DNA of 14,550 bases, taken from NCBI GenBank assembly GCA_029260155.1, contig JAJDDU010000113.1:1-14550 (forward strand), written 5' to 3'. Shown here in pieces: positions 1-7,900 of this stretch. The first letter of the stretch is position 1; each line of letters opens with the position of its first letter. The notes under the pieces are model-generated. The model saw only the letters and a list, made by a program, of their open reading frames with translations, did not search any database and was not told the origin of the DNA. Made by a program: the position numbers and the translations under genes. This stretch comes from Phycisphaerae bacterium. Its GTDB lineage: Bacteria > Planctomycetota > Phycisphaerae > UBA1845.

Positions 1-2008
1 TGCGCGTGAATTCGTCCTCAAAATCGCTGCGCTCGTAGACCAATCTGAACTCGGTTGATCGGATGAACCACTCCAAAGAAAATGCAATGTCAATTCCGTC
101 GGTGTCGCGGGAGGCTGAATCCGCGCCGTTACGGTAAAGCACCGAGCCCTCCACCGTCAGGTTGTCCGTGATCGGGTGACGATGCCGACCCTCCACCGTG
201 AAGAGTCGCACCTCCCGTTCGTTGGGCGCACCATGGTTTGTATCGGTCCATCGAGCGTACAAACTCGCTTGCGCACCAGATCCAAACTGATGCGTGTACG
301 AAGCTCCCAAACGCGAACTCTTGAACGGATTGATCGTCGAGTCACGATCTTCAAACTCCGCAAACAGCCTCAGAGACAACCGGGTATACTCCACACCGAT
401 GACATGTCCCGTCACATCTTCCGCGAGCGCGCCGTTCGCGTCCGCCGGCGACAGCGTCTGATCCTGCCACTCAAACCGGTAGTACGGCATAAGCCCGAAG
501 GCGAATTCCTGGCGCGCGCCGAAGTTGTGTCGCACCGTGTCCAGATCGAATTCGCCCCCCAGCGCGAATACATAGTCGATCAGCACCGTCTCGCCATCCG
601 TGATCCGTCCACTGGGCACGCGCAGAATCTCGACCACAGTGCCCACGACGCGCACCGTGTAATCTCGGCTACGCTGATAGAAAGTCACACCGTCTTCCGT
701 GCGTAACGTAATCGAACTCAGATTGACATTCGCGCTGCTCAGCGTGATCGCGTCCGGATCGCGAAACGTGTGTGGCTCGTCGTTGATTTCCGCCGACTGG
801 CCGCCCCCTCGGTTCTGATTCTGATCGGCGCGAAAACCGTAGTTCAGGTGCAACACACCAAACCGGTTGATCTTGTGGTAGTTCAGGGTTGCCTGCCCGC
901 CCCAGCGCGAGATCTCCAAACCCGGATCGAATTCTTGCCGGCGAACGAAGCCGCGAAGATTCAGCGTCTGACTGTCAAACAGCTTGTGGTGCAGCGAAGC
1001 CGACAAATGGTAGGACTGCTCCTTCACGTCGGGGACATCAGCCGATCGACCCGCGCGGCTGCGATCCAACGCTTCCAATTCATACCGCGTTTCCAGAGTG
1101 TCAGAATGCTCCAATCGCAGGTCTTCACGCAAACGCAGGCGCTCGATCGCAATCGTCCCGCGTTGGTCGCGGTAGTGCAGTTCGCTACGCAGGCGGTGTT
1201 GGTGTTTCTCGCCGAACTCCAGAGCGTGCGTGAGGTTGGCCTCGTCGGCGTCGTAGTCTAAATCGAAGGGACGCTCGCTGACCGACTGACGCTCGTAATC
1301 GAACGACAGTGTGTGATGCTCGTCGAAGCGATACGCCGTCTCGAACCGAAGCTCGGTGTTCTTCTGCTCGCCGGACTGCTCCGGACCGCCGCCTGCAAGC
1401 GGCGAATCCAACCGCGCCTCCGTGTGACTGAATTGCAGGCTGGTGGGTATCCTCTCGCTGACGTACTGCCATGTCAGGCCGTAGTTCGTGGTCGTCGTCT
1501 CCACGCTGGACAGAAACGGGCGCGGCACGAGGCCTCGCCGCCGGTGGGCGAACAGCGTCGCGGGCGTGTCCCTCTTCTTGAAAAGGCGTGCGTCGAAGTC
1601 GAACTCCAGAATCTCGCCGCTGGCGTTTGTCTCGCGTTTGCGCCCGTCAACCTCGTCCTCGAATTGCTCCTGCACCATTCCGAACAGACCCCCAAGTCCG
1701 AACTCCATGATGTTGGGGTGCAGCATCGAGCCCTCAGCCTCCAGTCGCACACTTTCCTCGAAAATGATCTCATCCGAGCGCGTGTCGCTGCCGCCCACCT
1801 TGGATTCCTGATCTCGCGTACGTTGCCTCGCGACGAAATCCACATACCCGCCAACGTCGGAGAGTTCCACAGTCTTGATGCCATAGGCTGCGTCCTGCGG
1901 TGCGACGCATCCCGCCGGACCGGCCACGGCGACCGCGCAACAGGCGACGCCGACGAACCAGCGACGCGATCGCTCGACACAGCCGATCTGTACCCTACAC
2001 CCGTTCAA
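1..2008 (-). CDS. Outer-membrane beta-barrel protein, putative porin of a porin-cytochrome conduit (3' end outside window)
   Basis: An uninterrupted minus-strand frame of 669 codons runs off the left edge with no stop. It opens after an in-frame stop at 2014-2012; the only plausible start is TTG at 2008, 13 bases after the stop of the pentahaem gene. Residues 13-34 (RSRRW, then a hydrophobic stretch to AGPAGC) form a signal peptide, possibly of lipoprotein type with Cys34. The rest has long runs of alternating polar/hydrophobic strands rich in Tyr, Phe, Arg, Asp and Glu, e.g. TELRFETAYRFDEHHTLSFD and FRLVYERSDFEDEF, as in large outer-membrane barrels. Around residues 413-487 lies an inserted soluble-looking module (RDYTVRVVGTVVEI ... 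ITDGETVLIDYVF), seen in some large outer-membrane proteins. No CXXC or CXXCH motif is seen in the mature part, so it is not a classical MtrB. Being last in an operon with two cytochromes and an NHL lipoprotein, it is inferred to be the pore that lets haems cross the membrane. A plain porin or assembly protein is the alternative. Confidence 0.8.
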   Translation of the reverse strand, partial: MNGCRVQIGCVERSRRWFVGVACCAVAVAGPAGCVAPQDAAYGIKTVELSDVGGYVDFVARQRTRDQESKVGGSDTRSDEIIFEESVRLEAEGSMLHPNIMEFGLGGLFGMVQEQFEDEVDGRKRETNASGEILEFDFDARLFKKRDTPATLFAHRRRGLVPRPFLSSVETTTTNYGLTWQYVSERIPTSLQFSHTEARLDSPLAGGGPEQSGEQKNTELRFETAYRFDEHHTLSFDYERQSVSERPFDLDYDADEANLTHALEFGEKHQHRLRSELHYRDQRGTIAIERLRLREDLRLEHSDTLETRYELEALDRSRAGRSADVPDVKEQSYHLSASLHHKLFDSQTLNLRGFVRRQEFDPGLEISRWGGQATLNYHKINRFGVLHLNYGFRADQNQNRGGGQSAEINDEPHTFRDPDAITLSSANVNLSSITLRTEDGVTFYQRSRDYTVRVVGTVVEILRVPSGRITDGETVLIDYVFALGGEFDLDTVRHNFGARQEFAFGLMPYYRFEWQDQTLSPADANGALAEDVTGHVIGVEYTRLSLRLFAEFEDRDSTINPFKSSRLGASYTHQFGSGAQASLYARWTDTNHGAPNEREVRLFTVEGRHRHPITDNLTVEGSVLYRNGADSASRDTDGIDIAFSLEWFIRSTEFRLVYERSDFEDEFTR

Positions 2009-2021
2009 CGATTAGCACGGC

Positions 2022-2600
2022 TCATGGAGCACTGTCCCTAATGGCTATTCCCCTGGCTGTCAGAAAGAACGGCTCATTGCCGCCATGCGCGTTGTGACAG
2101 TCGATGCAACGTTCCTCCTCGAGCGTCGCATGATGCTGGTCGTTCGAAAGATTAGCTTGCACATGACACTCCAGGCAGATGGTTCGTACATCCGTCTTCA
2201 GAGTGTTCGGGTACCGTGATTTGTGGTTGATGTGACAGGCCATGCAACGATTCACCGCCACCGGACCGTGCGTGTATTTCATCTTCGGCGGCTTGTCGGG
2301 ATGACACTCCCAACACAGTCCTTCGCGGACCGTCTTGATCAGCTTGCCGCCGCTGGCCACATGGCAACCGTCACAGCGGTTCTCGCGGAACGGAGTGTGC
2401 AGATAGAGCGTCTTCGTCGGTACGACCGCGATCACCGATTGCGCGACAGGTTCGGCCGTCGGTACTTCCGGCCCGGCAGTATCAGACTCGACCACCTCGC
2501 CCACCAGCGGCGGTACACCGTCGTACAGAAAAACCAGAACGCGATGAACACCCTCGCGCGAGCACGCACTCGCAATGCACAGACCCACCGCCGCAGCCAT
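2022..2600 (-). CDS. Pentahaem c-type cytochrome lipoprotein (doubled-CXXCH type)
   Basis: This 192-residue secreted cytochrome has five CXXCH haem sites at Cys76, Cys96, Cys119, Cys142 and Cys165 (CDGCH, CWECH, CMACH, CLECH, CIDCH). They are spaced about 20-23 residues apart, and His68, His111, His126, His156/157 and His172 are available as distal ligands. The N-terminus MAAAVGLCIASAC fits a short lipoprotein signal with Cys13 as the lipidated residue. It is followed by HRVLVFLYDGVPP and a Pro/Val/Glu linker (residues 32-62). ATG 2600 was chosen because GGAG sits 5 bases upstream and the lipoprotein signal follows at once. ATG 2765, 3 bases after the NHL stop, opens the same frame and would add 55 residues (MRKLFEEGG...), giving an unusually long n-region; it cannot be excluded. 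It is the third gene of the conduit operon. Inferred role: haem wire at the outer membrane, docked to the downstream barrel protein. Confidence 0.85.
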   Translation of the reverse strand: MAAAVGLCIASACSREGVHRVLVFLYDGVPPLVGEVVESDTAGPEVPTAEPVAQSVIAVVPTKTLYLHTPFRENRCDGCHVASGGKLIKTVREGLCWECHPDKPPKMKYTHGPVAVNRCMACHINHKSRYPNTLKTDVRTICLECHVQANLSNDQHHATLEEERCIDCHNAHGGNEPFFLTARGIAIRDSAP

Positions 2601-2768
2601 CACCGCTCCGCGAGGGCGGTGGGTGGCCCACCTCCATTGGAGGTGGGGTCTCGATTCCGTATTGTGGGATACTCCAGATTGCGCGCGAGTGCCTGCGCCT
2701 TTGCGAAGAATCGTATCCCCCAGGTCCGAAGGACCCGGGCCACCCTCCTCGAACAACTTGCGCATGGC
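2601..2768 (-). promoter_or_regulatory. Hairpin-rich leader before the pentahaem cytochrome (possible translational control or repeat element)
   Basis: This stretch separates the NHL stop codon from ATG 2600. It contains several perfect inverted repeats: CACCGC/GCGGTG at 2601-2606 and 2616-2621 (9-base loop, abutting the ATG and enclosing the GGAG Shine-Dalgarno at 2606-2609); CCCACCTCCA/TGGAGGTGGG at 2627-2636 and 2638-2647 (10 bp, 1-base spacer); and GGTCC/GGACC at 2723-2727 and 2731-2735. The right arm of the 10-bp repeat could also pair with neighbouring GGCCACC bases, so alternative folds are possible. The frame is open throughout from ATG 2765, so it might instead encode an N-terminal extension. 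Seen: the repeats. Inferred: regulation or a dispersed palindromic element. Confidence 0.4.
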
Positions 2769-4013
2769 TCAATCCCGCCGGCTCGGAGGTTCGTCCTGGT
2801 CGTCAAGCGTCGGCACCGGCGTATCAGCATCCGCCTGCGGATCCAGTGATGGAAGCGACGCGATCCCCGCCTCGGAAAGCTCGTAGCCTTCCGGAAAAGA
2901 GCCGAACGCGTACACGCTGATCCGGTGCTGACCGTACTGACTGCTGACGAACATCAGGTACTCGGCATCAAACTTCTCGTGCATGTGCTGTTTGAAATAG
3001 GGAATCGACGTCGCGTCGATTGCCACCGCCGCCGGAAGCACCAGCGTGCCGGGGACTCTCCCAGGACCGCCGAAGTGCATTAGCATCTGTCCGTCGCTGT
3101 CGAACATCTGCACGATTTCGGTGGCGGCGTCGGCCACGTAGATCACGCCGTCCGGTCCGGCGCGAATCCCCCGGGGACGGCCAAACTGCCCCAGGAGATG
3201 CCCCGCGTCACCACGATCCCACAGCGGCACGCCCTCACGGGTCAGTTTCTGAATACGCCAGTTCAGCGTGTCGCTCACGTACAGATATCCGTCCGGACCG
3301 ATGCACAGACTGTTGGGCACCCGGAACTGCCCGCGCTCCAGCCCCGGACCGCCGAAACTGCGGAGCACCGCCCCCGTCTGTCGATCGAGAACGACGATCT
3401 GACAACTGTCGTCGTTGTCCAGAACATACAACTCGTCGCCCCACAACGCCACGTCGACCGGGTGGGCGGGCAGAGGCACGTCAAACGCCATGACGTACTT
3501 GTCGTCCGGCCCGAAGACCACGATTTGCTTGCGCTGCGCGTCCGCGACAAACTTGTACCCCAGAGGATCGATGATCAAGTGGATGGGTTTGCGGAGACGC
3601 CCCGGACCCTCGATTCCCATGACGTCGAACGTGTGCTCGACGAAGTTCAGCCGGCAAACACCGGGAATCTTCGTATCGCACACGTACACGACGCCATCAC
3701 GAGCCGCCACGCCATAAGGCTTGTCCATCGCAGGGCGATTGATGGGGTCGTCCCCGAAGGCCAATTGCACGACGGCGCTGATCGGACCTTCGGCTTGCTC
3801 CGCACCATTGGCAAAAGTCAGGAACTGAACGCGAGGCCGGCTAGGAGGCGGAGGAAACACGAGCAGCGCGCCGTCATGCTTGCCCGCGCTGGTGCAGCCG
3901 GCCGAAAGGACACCAATCACCAAGAGCGCGCGCTTCGCCAGCGACCATGCCTCGATTTCGCGGATTGACGCCCGACTCGGGCAGCGTGCGGCGAGACGCA
4001 CCCTATTTGTCAT
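2769..4013 (-). CDS. Six-bladed NHL/beta-propeller lipoprotein
   Basis: The product has 414 residues. A hydrophobic segment (residues 25-39, preceded by KR) ends in LSAGC, making Cys40 the likely lipidated residue. The motif PPPPSRPRVQFL (54-65) then introduces an NHL-type propeller. Blade-like repeats of the form P-x-G-hydrophobic ... DG-x-hydrophobic-YV-x-D occur near residues 99-130, 143-173, 184-215, 231-262, 279-310 and 326-370, with FGGPG links at 220-224 and 314-318. The tail (380-414) is acidic and Pro-rich. ATG 4013 lies within the end of the tetrahaem gene (11-base overlap) and is preceded by GTGGAG 5 bases upstream; the longer open frame to 4121 would overlap that gene much further. 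The n-region of about 24 residues is long. NHL lipoproteins of this PPP-PRVQFL style often sit beside multihaem cytochromes. Inferred role: scaffold or docking protein of the conduit; no catalytic residues are evident. Confidence 0.85.
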   Translation of the reverse strand: MTNRVRLAARCPSRASIREIEAWSLAKRALLVIGVLSAGCTSAGKHDGALLVFPPPPSRPRVQFLTFANGAEQAEGPISAVVQLAFGDDPINRPAMDKPYGVAARDGVVYVCDTKIPGVCRLNFVEHTFDVMGIEGPGRLRKPIHLIIDPLGYKFVADAQRKQIVVFGPDDKYVMAFDVPLPAHPVDVALWGDELYVLDNDDSCQIVVLDRQTGAVLRSFGGPGLERGQFRVPNSLCIGPDGYLYVSDTLNWRIQKLTREGVPLWDRGDAGHLLGQFGRPRGIRAGPDGVIYVADAATEIVQMFDSDGQMLMHFGGPGRVPGTLVLPAAVAIDATSIPYFKQHMHEKFDAEYLMFVSSQYGQHRISVYAFGSFPEGYELSEAGIASLPSLDPQADADTPVPTLDDQDEPPSRRD

Positions 4014-4635
4014 GACACTCCACGCACAGGGCGCTGCCCTCCATCGTCTGGCGGAGGAACTTCCCGTACGAGTTGTCATGGGCAGTATGGCAGGATGCAC
4101 ATTCCACGCGGTCAACGCCATTGATCGTCACCACCTTCACGCCAGTGAATGTGCTCTTGTCGTTGTACCCTGTCAAGTCGGGCGGCGGATACTCGATCCC
4201 GATCGGATGGTCGTCTCGCAAATCCGTGCCCATATTGCTCAAGCGATCCGCCGGAATCATCACGTTGTCAAAAGTATCTTCGTTGCCGCCGAAATCGTCA
4301 ATCGCCGTCGCACCATCGTGGCAACTCAGACACAGCTTGCTTGTCCCCTCGGGCTGACCGCCTTGATGACCCGCCGCCGTGGTGTACATCTCGAACGTCT
4401 GCTCGGTGAGCGCATGATTCCACAGGATCTGGCTCGCACCGTCCTCCACTGCCCGCGCATTATGCGGCGTGTGGCACGGCAGGCAAACCTGGTTCTCCGG
4501 AATCACCACACCCCATACGTCGAGGTTCGCCATGTTATGCGGCGTGTTGACGATCTTGGACATGTCCTGCGCCGTCGCGCTACCGGCCACCAACGCTGCG
4601 ATCACAACCGCAAGCTGTCCCGTTGTGCGTTTCAT
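4003..4635 (-). CDS. Secreted tetrahaem c-type cytochrome, possibly OmcE-like filament subunit
   Basis: This 210-residue first gene of the operon begins with a textbook signal peptide (MKRTTGQLAVVIAALVAGSATA, cleavage near Ala22). Four CXXCH sites lie at Cys51 (CLPCHTPH), Cys102 (CLSCHDG), Cys179 (CASCHTAH) and Cys204 (CVECHDK, at the very C-terminus). Candidate distal ligands are His33 (NTPH), His58, His74, His143 (HPI) and His186. ATG 4635 is preceded by GGAGG with a 5-base spacer; the upstream in-frame TTG at 4647 is rejected because it overlaps that Shine-Dalgarno. The pattern, an N-terminal TPHN/SPHD-like motif, CxxCHTPH, WNH, and SKLCLSCHDG, is typical of small doubled-CXXCH tetrahaem cytochromes of metal reducers. 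Some members with four haems (OmcE of Geobacter) polymerise into extracellular haem filaments; membership here is inference from size and motif order only. A soluble periplasmic electron carrier is the alternative. Confidence 0.9.
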   Translation of the reverse strand: MKRTTGQLAVVIAALVAGSATAQDMSKIVNTPHNMANLDVWGVVIPENQVCLPCHTPHNARAVEDGASQILWNHALTEQTFEMYTTAAGHQGGQPEGTSKLCLSCHDGATAIDDFGGNEDTFDNVMIPADRLSNMGTDLRDDHPIGIEYPPPDLTGYNDKSTFTGVKVVTINGVDRVECASCHTAHDNSYGKFLRQTMEGSALCVECHDK

Positions 4636-4666
4636 CGGATCCTCCAATTATGAACCAGCCGCCCGA

Positions 4667-4682
4667 CCGCGAGATCACGCGG
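4667..4682 (-). promoter_or_regulatory. Leader hairpin of the conduit operon
   Basis: A perfect 5-bp inverted repeat CCGCG/CGCGG with a 6-base loop lies in the predicted 5' untranslated region, about 30 bases upstream of ATG 4635. It may stabilise the messenger; no T-run follows, so it is not an attenuator. Such short GC repeats also arise by chance in this GC-rich DNA. Confidence 0.2.
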
Positions 4683-4706
4683 AATCCGTTCGGTTGTCTA
4701 GTTAAG

Positions 4707-4735
4707 ATCATAATCCGTTAGTCGCAATACCTCAA
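4707..4735 (-). promoter_or_regulatory. Sigma70-like promoter of the tetrahaem/NHL/pentahaem/barrel operon
   Basis: On the minus strand TTGAGG (4735-4730) is followed after exactly 17 bases by TATGAT (4712-4707), matching the consensus at 4/6 and 5/6 positions. Transcription would start near 4700 and give a leader of about 65 bases before ATG 4635. It lies in the 320-base divergent region, which is visibly more AT-rich than the flanking genes. The rest of that region (4740-4860) holds no open reading frame of note. Confidence 0.5.
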
Positions 4736-4862
4736 GGGCAAAGACGCGGTTGTGCCCATAATCGCTTCGCTTGAGGCACGATTTTTTGATGCCGAAATGT
4801 AACATCGCGACACGCCCAGGCCTGCGACGTTTCCGCTTCCCGGTTTAGTCCCACTATACTTC

Positions 4863-4891
4863 GTGACGCACATAACTTAAATCGCTATACT
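4863..4891 (+). promoter_or_regulatory. Sigma70-like promoter of the NHL-17-haem fusion gene
   Basis: GTGACG (4863-4868, 4/6 match to TTGACA) and TATACT (4886-4891, 5/6 match to TATAAT) are separated by 17 bases, predicting a start near 4898 and a leader of about 70 bases. A second CTATACT copy at 4854-4860 lies exactly 31 bp upstream of the one at 4885-4891 and could be an alternative -10 element, though no good -35 is seen for it. Confidence 0.4.
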
Positions 4892-4967
4892 GTGAATGGA
4901 GTGAGGAATAGGACGGGCGGCATGTGCTTCGGAAAGTGCCTGCGCGATCGTCGGAGAGGCCCCGAAA

Positions 4968-7900
4968 ATGACATGCGTTTCACTGATTGTCGGCCTGATA
5001 GCCTTCGGTCCGATCGACCCGCTTCCACATCTCGGCTCGTACACCGAACAACTCCGCGGGCCGGCGAGGCTCGCCGTTGCCCCGGACGATTCCATATACG
5101 TGTCGGACCCACTCAACGGCCACATCGTGCGTTTCGACGCACTCGGCGCGATCATGGGTACGTGGCCCATCCCACAGAGGCCAGTCGGCATCGCCGTCCA
5201 TCCCGACGGACGCGTCTTCGTGTCCCTGCGCGATGAACCCAAGGTCGCGATCCACGACACCGCCTTCAACTTGCTTGGATACCTGGGTGCGGATGACCCG
5301 CTCGTGACGTTCGTCGGACCCACCGATATCGACATCGCAACCGACACGGGCACGATCTATGTCGTCGATGCCGACGGAGACAGAATCTACGGTTTCCAAA
5401 GCGACGGATCACTGGCCCTGATCCTGGGGATGCGAGGGAGTAGTCCCAGCCAGTTCCTTTACCCCAGCACCATCGCGGTCGATGAAGTCTACCAGAGGCT
5501 CATCGTCGCAGACCATGACAGCTTCCGCGTCCAGATGTTCACTACCTCGGGCGTGTTTATCCAACAGTTCGGGGATCGCCTGACGCCCCCTGGAACCGGC
5601 GTCGAAGGCTGGATGCCAAGACCAGCCGGCCTCGCCGTCGATCTCGCCGGAAGGGTCTATCTCACTGACGCCCTAATGAGCACCGTGCGCCTGTTCGATC
5701 CCATCGGCGAGGATTTGGGCAAACTGTTGGAGTACGGTAGCGATCCAGGCGAGTTGCGTGCTCCCTGCGACGTGGCATTGAGCAACGACGGATCGCGCCT
5801 CTACGTCGTGAGCAGCAACAGTTCCAGCGTCGAAGTATATGACGCGACAGCCGCCCTCACCGAGAGCGGGGTCCCATCGCCATCGCCCGCGCCGATCACG
5901 CGGCCGCGCGCGACGAAACCACGAACACGCGCCGGCGGCCGCGCTGCAAAAACCCTGGGCGATGCCGTGGCGAACTTCTTCGGAACCGGGCGGGTCACCG
6001 ACGCGAGCATGGGGAATCCTTCGTTCGAGTTGACGCAAGAATGGGACGGACCCCACATCGTCGAAGACAGACCGGACATCTGCTGGCCTTGTCACGGGAA
6101 CACCGGCCAGCCCGGCGCGCACGGCGGCACCGTGGAGGGCCAGACTGCACTCTGCACCTCCTGCCACAACGCCGGCGGCCGCGCACTGCGCAAGGCCATC
6201 AACGAACGCGATCTCGCCGACCCCTTCGGAACCCACCCGACGGCCGCCGACGGTCGCGGTCGCTCGCACGCCTGGGGAGTCCCAGCCGTGAACGCCCTGG
6301 CTGATTCCGTGGGACCGACGCTCGGTGGGGCGATGGCGCCATACGTCGACGGTGACGGCAACATGAAGTGTACGACCTGCCACAACCAGCACAGCTCCAG
6401 CGCTGGCGCACCGTATCTGAGAATGAGCAACGAAGCCGACGCAATGTGCAAGGAGTGTCACGCGCCGCGCGACCAAGGACCGGGAGACGGCGGTTCCCAT
6501 GCGGTGGGCTTCGCCTATCCCGCGGGCGCGGGTGAGTATCCGCTCTTGAGCGAACTCGGCACCCCGTTCATCAAAGCGGGCATGGTTGAGTGCATGACCT
6601 GCCACGGTGTTCACGGGGCGGACTCCGGCGGCGCCAATGACGGCGACGGAGACGGCATGCTGCTGCGCGCGGCCAACGACGGACCGCTGTGCGAAGACTG
6701 CCACACCCAACACGTCAACCACGGCGTCACCGGTGACTGGCAGCCAGCCTGTCTCGATTGCCACGACGTTCACGATCCCGAGAGCGAGAACGTCACCCTA
6801 GTCGCCCGGGATATCTTCGGCACACCGGTGACATTCACCGACGGGAGCGCTGCCTGCAACGGACAGTCCGACTTCGTCCACAGCGAGTGCACTCCGCCCA
6901 CCTACGACGGAGTCTGCGAAGTTTGTCACACGACGACCGCTTTCCATCTCAACACGCCTGCGGGCGATCACACGCACCACACCGGAATCCGATGCACGGT
7001 GTGCCACCCGCACGCCAGCGGTTTTCTACCGACCGCAGAGTCGTGCAGCACCTGCCACGGCGAGCCACCCAACGGAACCGTCTTCCCGAATCGAACGCGC
7101 TCCCACGCGACCCACTTCACAGCCGCCAATGGACCCCATATTACCGAGTGTACGACCTGTCACGCATCGCCGGACGAAGCCTCGCACATGAACGGCGTCC
7201 CCAGCTTTGCTTCCGGCGTGGATATCGACGCCGACGGGAACATCAGTCTCGCAGAAGCCGACGTCTGCGACACCTGCCACAGCAACGGCGGTGCGTTCGA
7301 CGGCGTCAACGATCCCGTGTACGGCGCCAAGGCCAATTGGGCAGACGGGGTCTACGACGGCACGGTGCTCAAACCCGGAAAGCAGAACTGGTGCGCCGGT
7401 TGCCACGATACCGAAGGAGCCGTCATACACAGCGTCACCGCGCCTGCCGTGGGCGGTGACAACAAGACCTGGGGCTTCAACCTCGCCGGGCACGGTCTCA
7501 ACGAGGTCATGTGTACCGATTGCCACGATCCAACCCTCTCGCACATGGACGGGATCGCGAAGACGTTTAGCGTGAGATTCCCGCTGAGTCCAGGCGGCTA
7601 TCCGCACACGCCCTTGGAGCAGCAGATCGACGTTCAGGCGTACAACCTCGGCTACCGCTTGCGTCTTATCGACGGCATGCGGGCGCTGGAGACGCCGCGC
7701 TACTCGGCCGAGTACACCGCATCTCAATTCCGATTGTGCTTCAACTGCCACGACGAAGTAAAGCTGCTCGGCGTGCCGGAGAACTACCACGTCCAGGCTG
7801 CGCTGCCACCACACTTGATACTGCCTCCGGGCGTGGCGCAGACCAACTACCGCAGCGAGCTGGATTGGGGCAATCTCTGGGAGGGCGGACCGTCCAACAC

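Noticed and set aside
176..2041. Plus-strand open frames of 163-242 codons at 176-706, 770-1261 and 1313-2041
   Set aside because: They lie antisense to the continuous beta-barrel frame, have no recognisable domain, and overlap each other's alternatives; they are shadows of GC-rich coding sequence.
4014..4121. Longer start for the NHL lipoprotein gene
   Set aside because: It would overlap the tetrahaem gene by about 120 bases and place over 60 residues before the lipobox; ATG 4013 has its own GGAG.
4636..4647. TTG start four codons upstream of the tetrahaem gene's ATG
   Set aside because: The TTG overlaps the GGAGG that serves ATG 4635, and the signal peptide begins properly at MKR.
5673..6773. 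Minus-strand open frame of 366 codons
   Set aside because: It is antisense to the NHL-17-haem gene, whose propeller and CXXCH motifs prove the plus strand is coding.
6855..6892. Possible extra haem site formed by two Cys near residues 630-641 of the fusion cytochrome
   Set aside because: The spacing is C-x10-C with no following CH, so it is not a CXXCH or known long variant; a disulphide is more likely.
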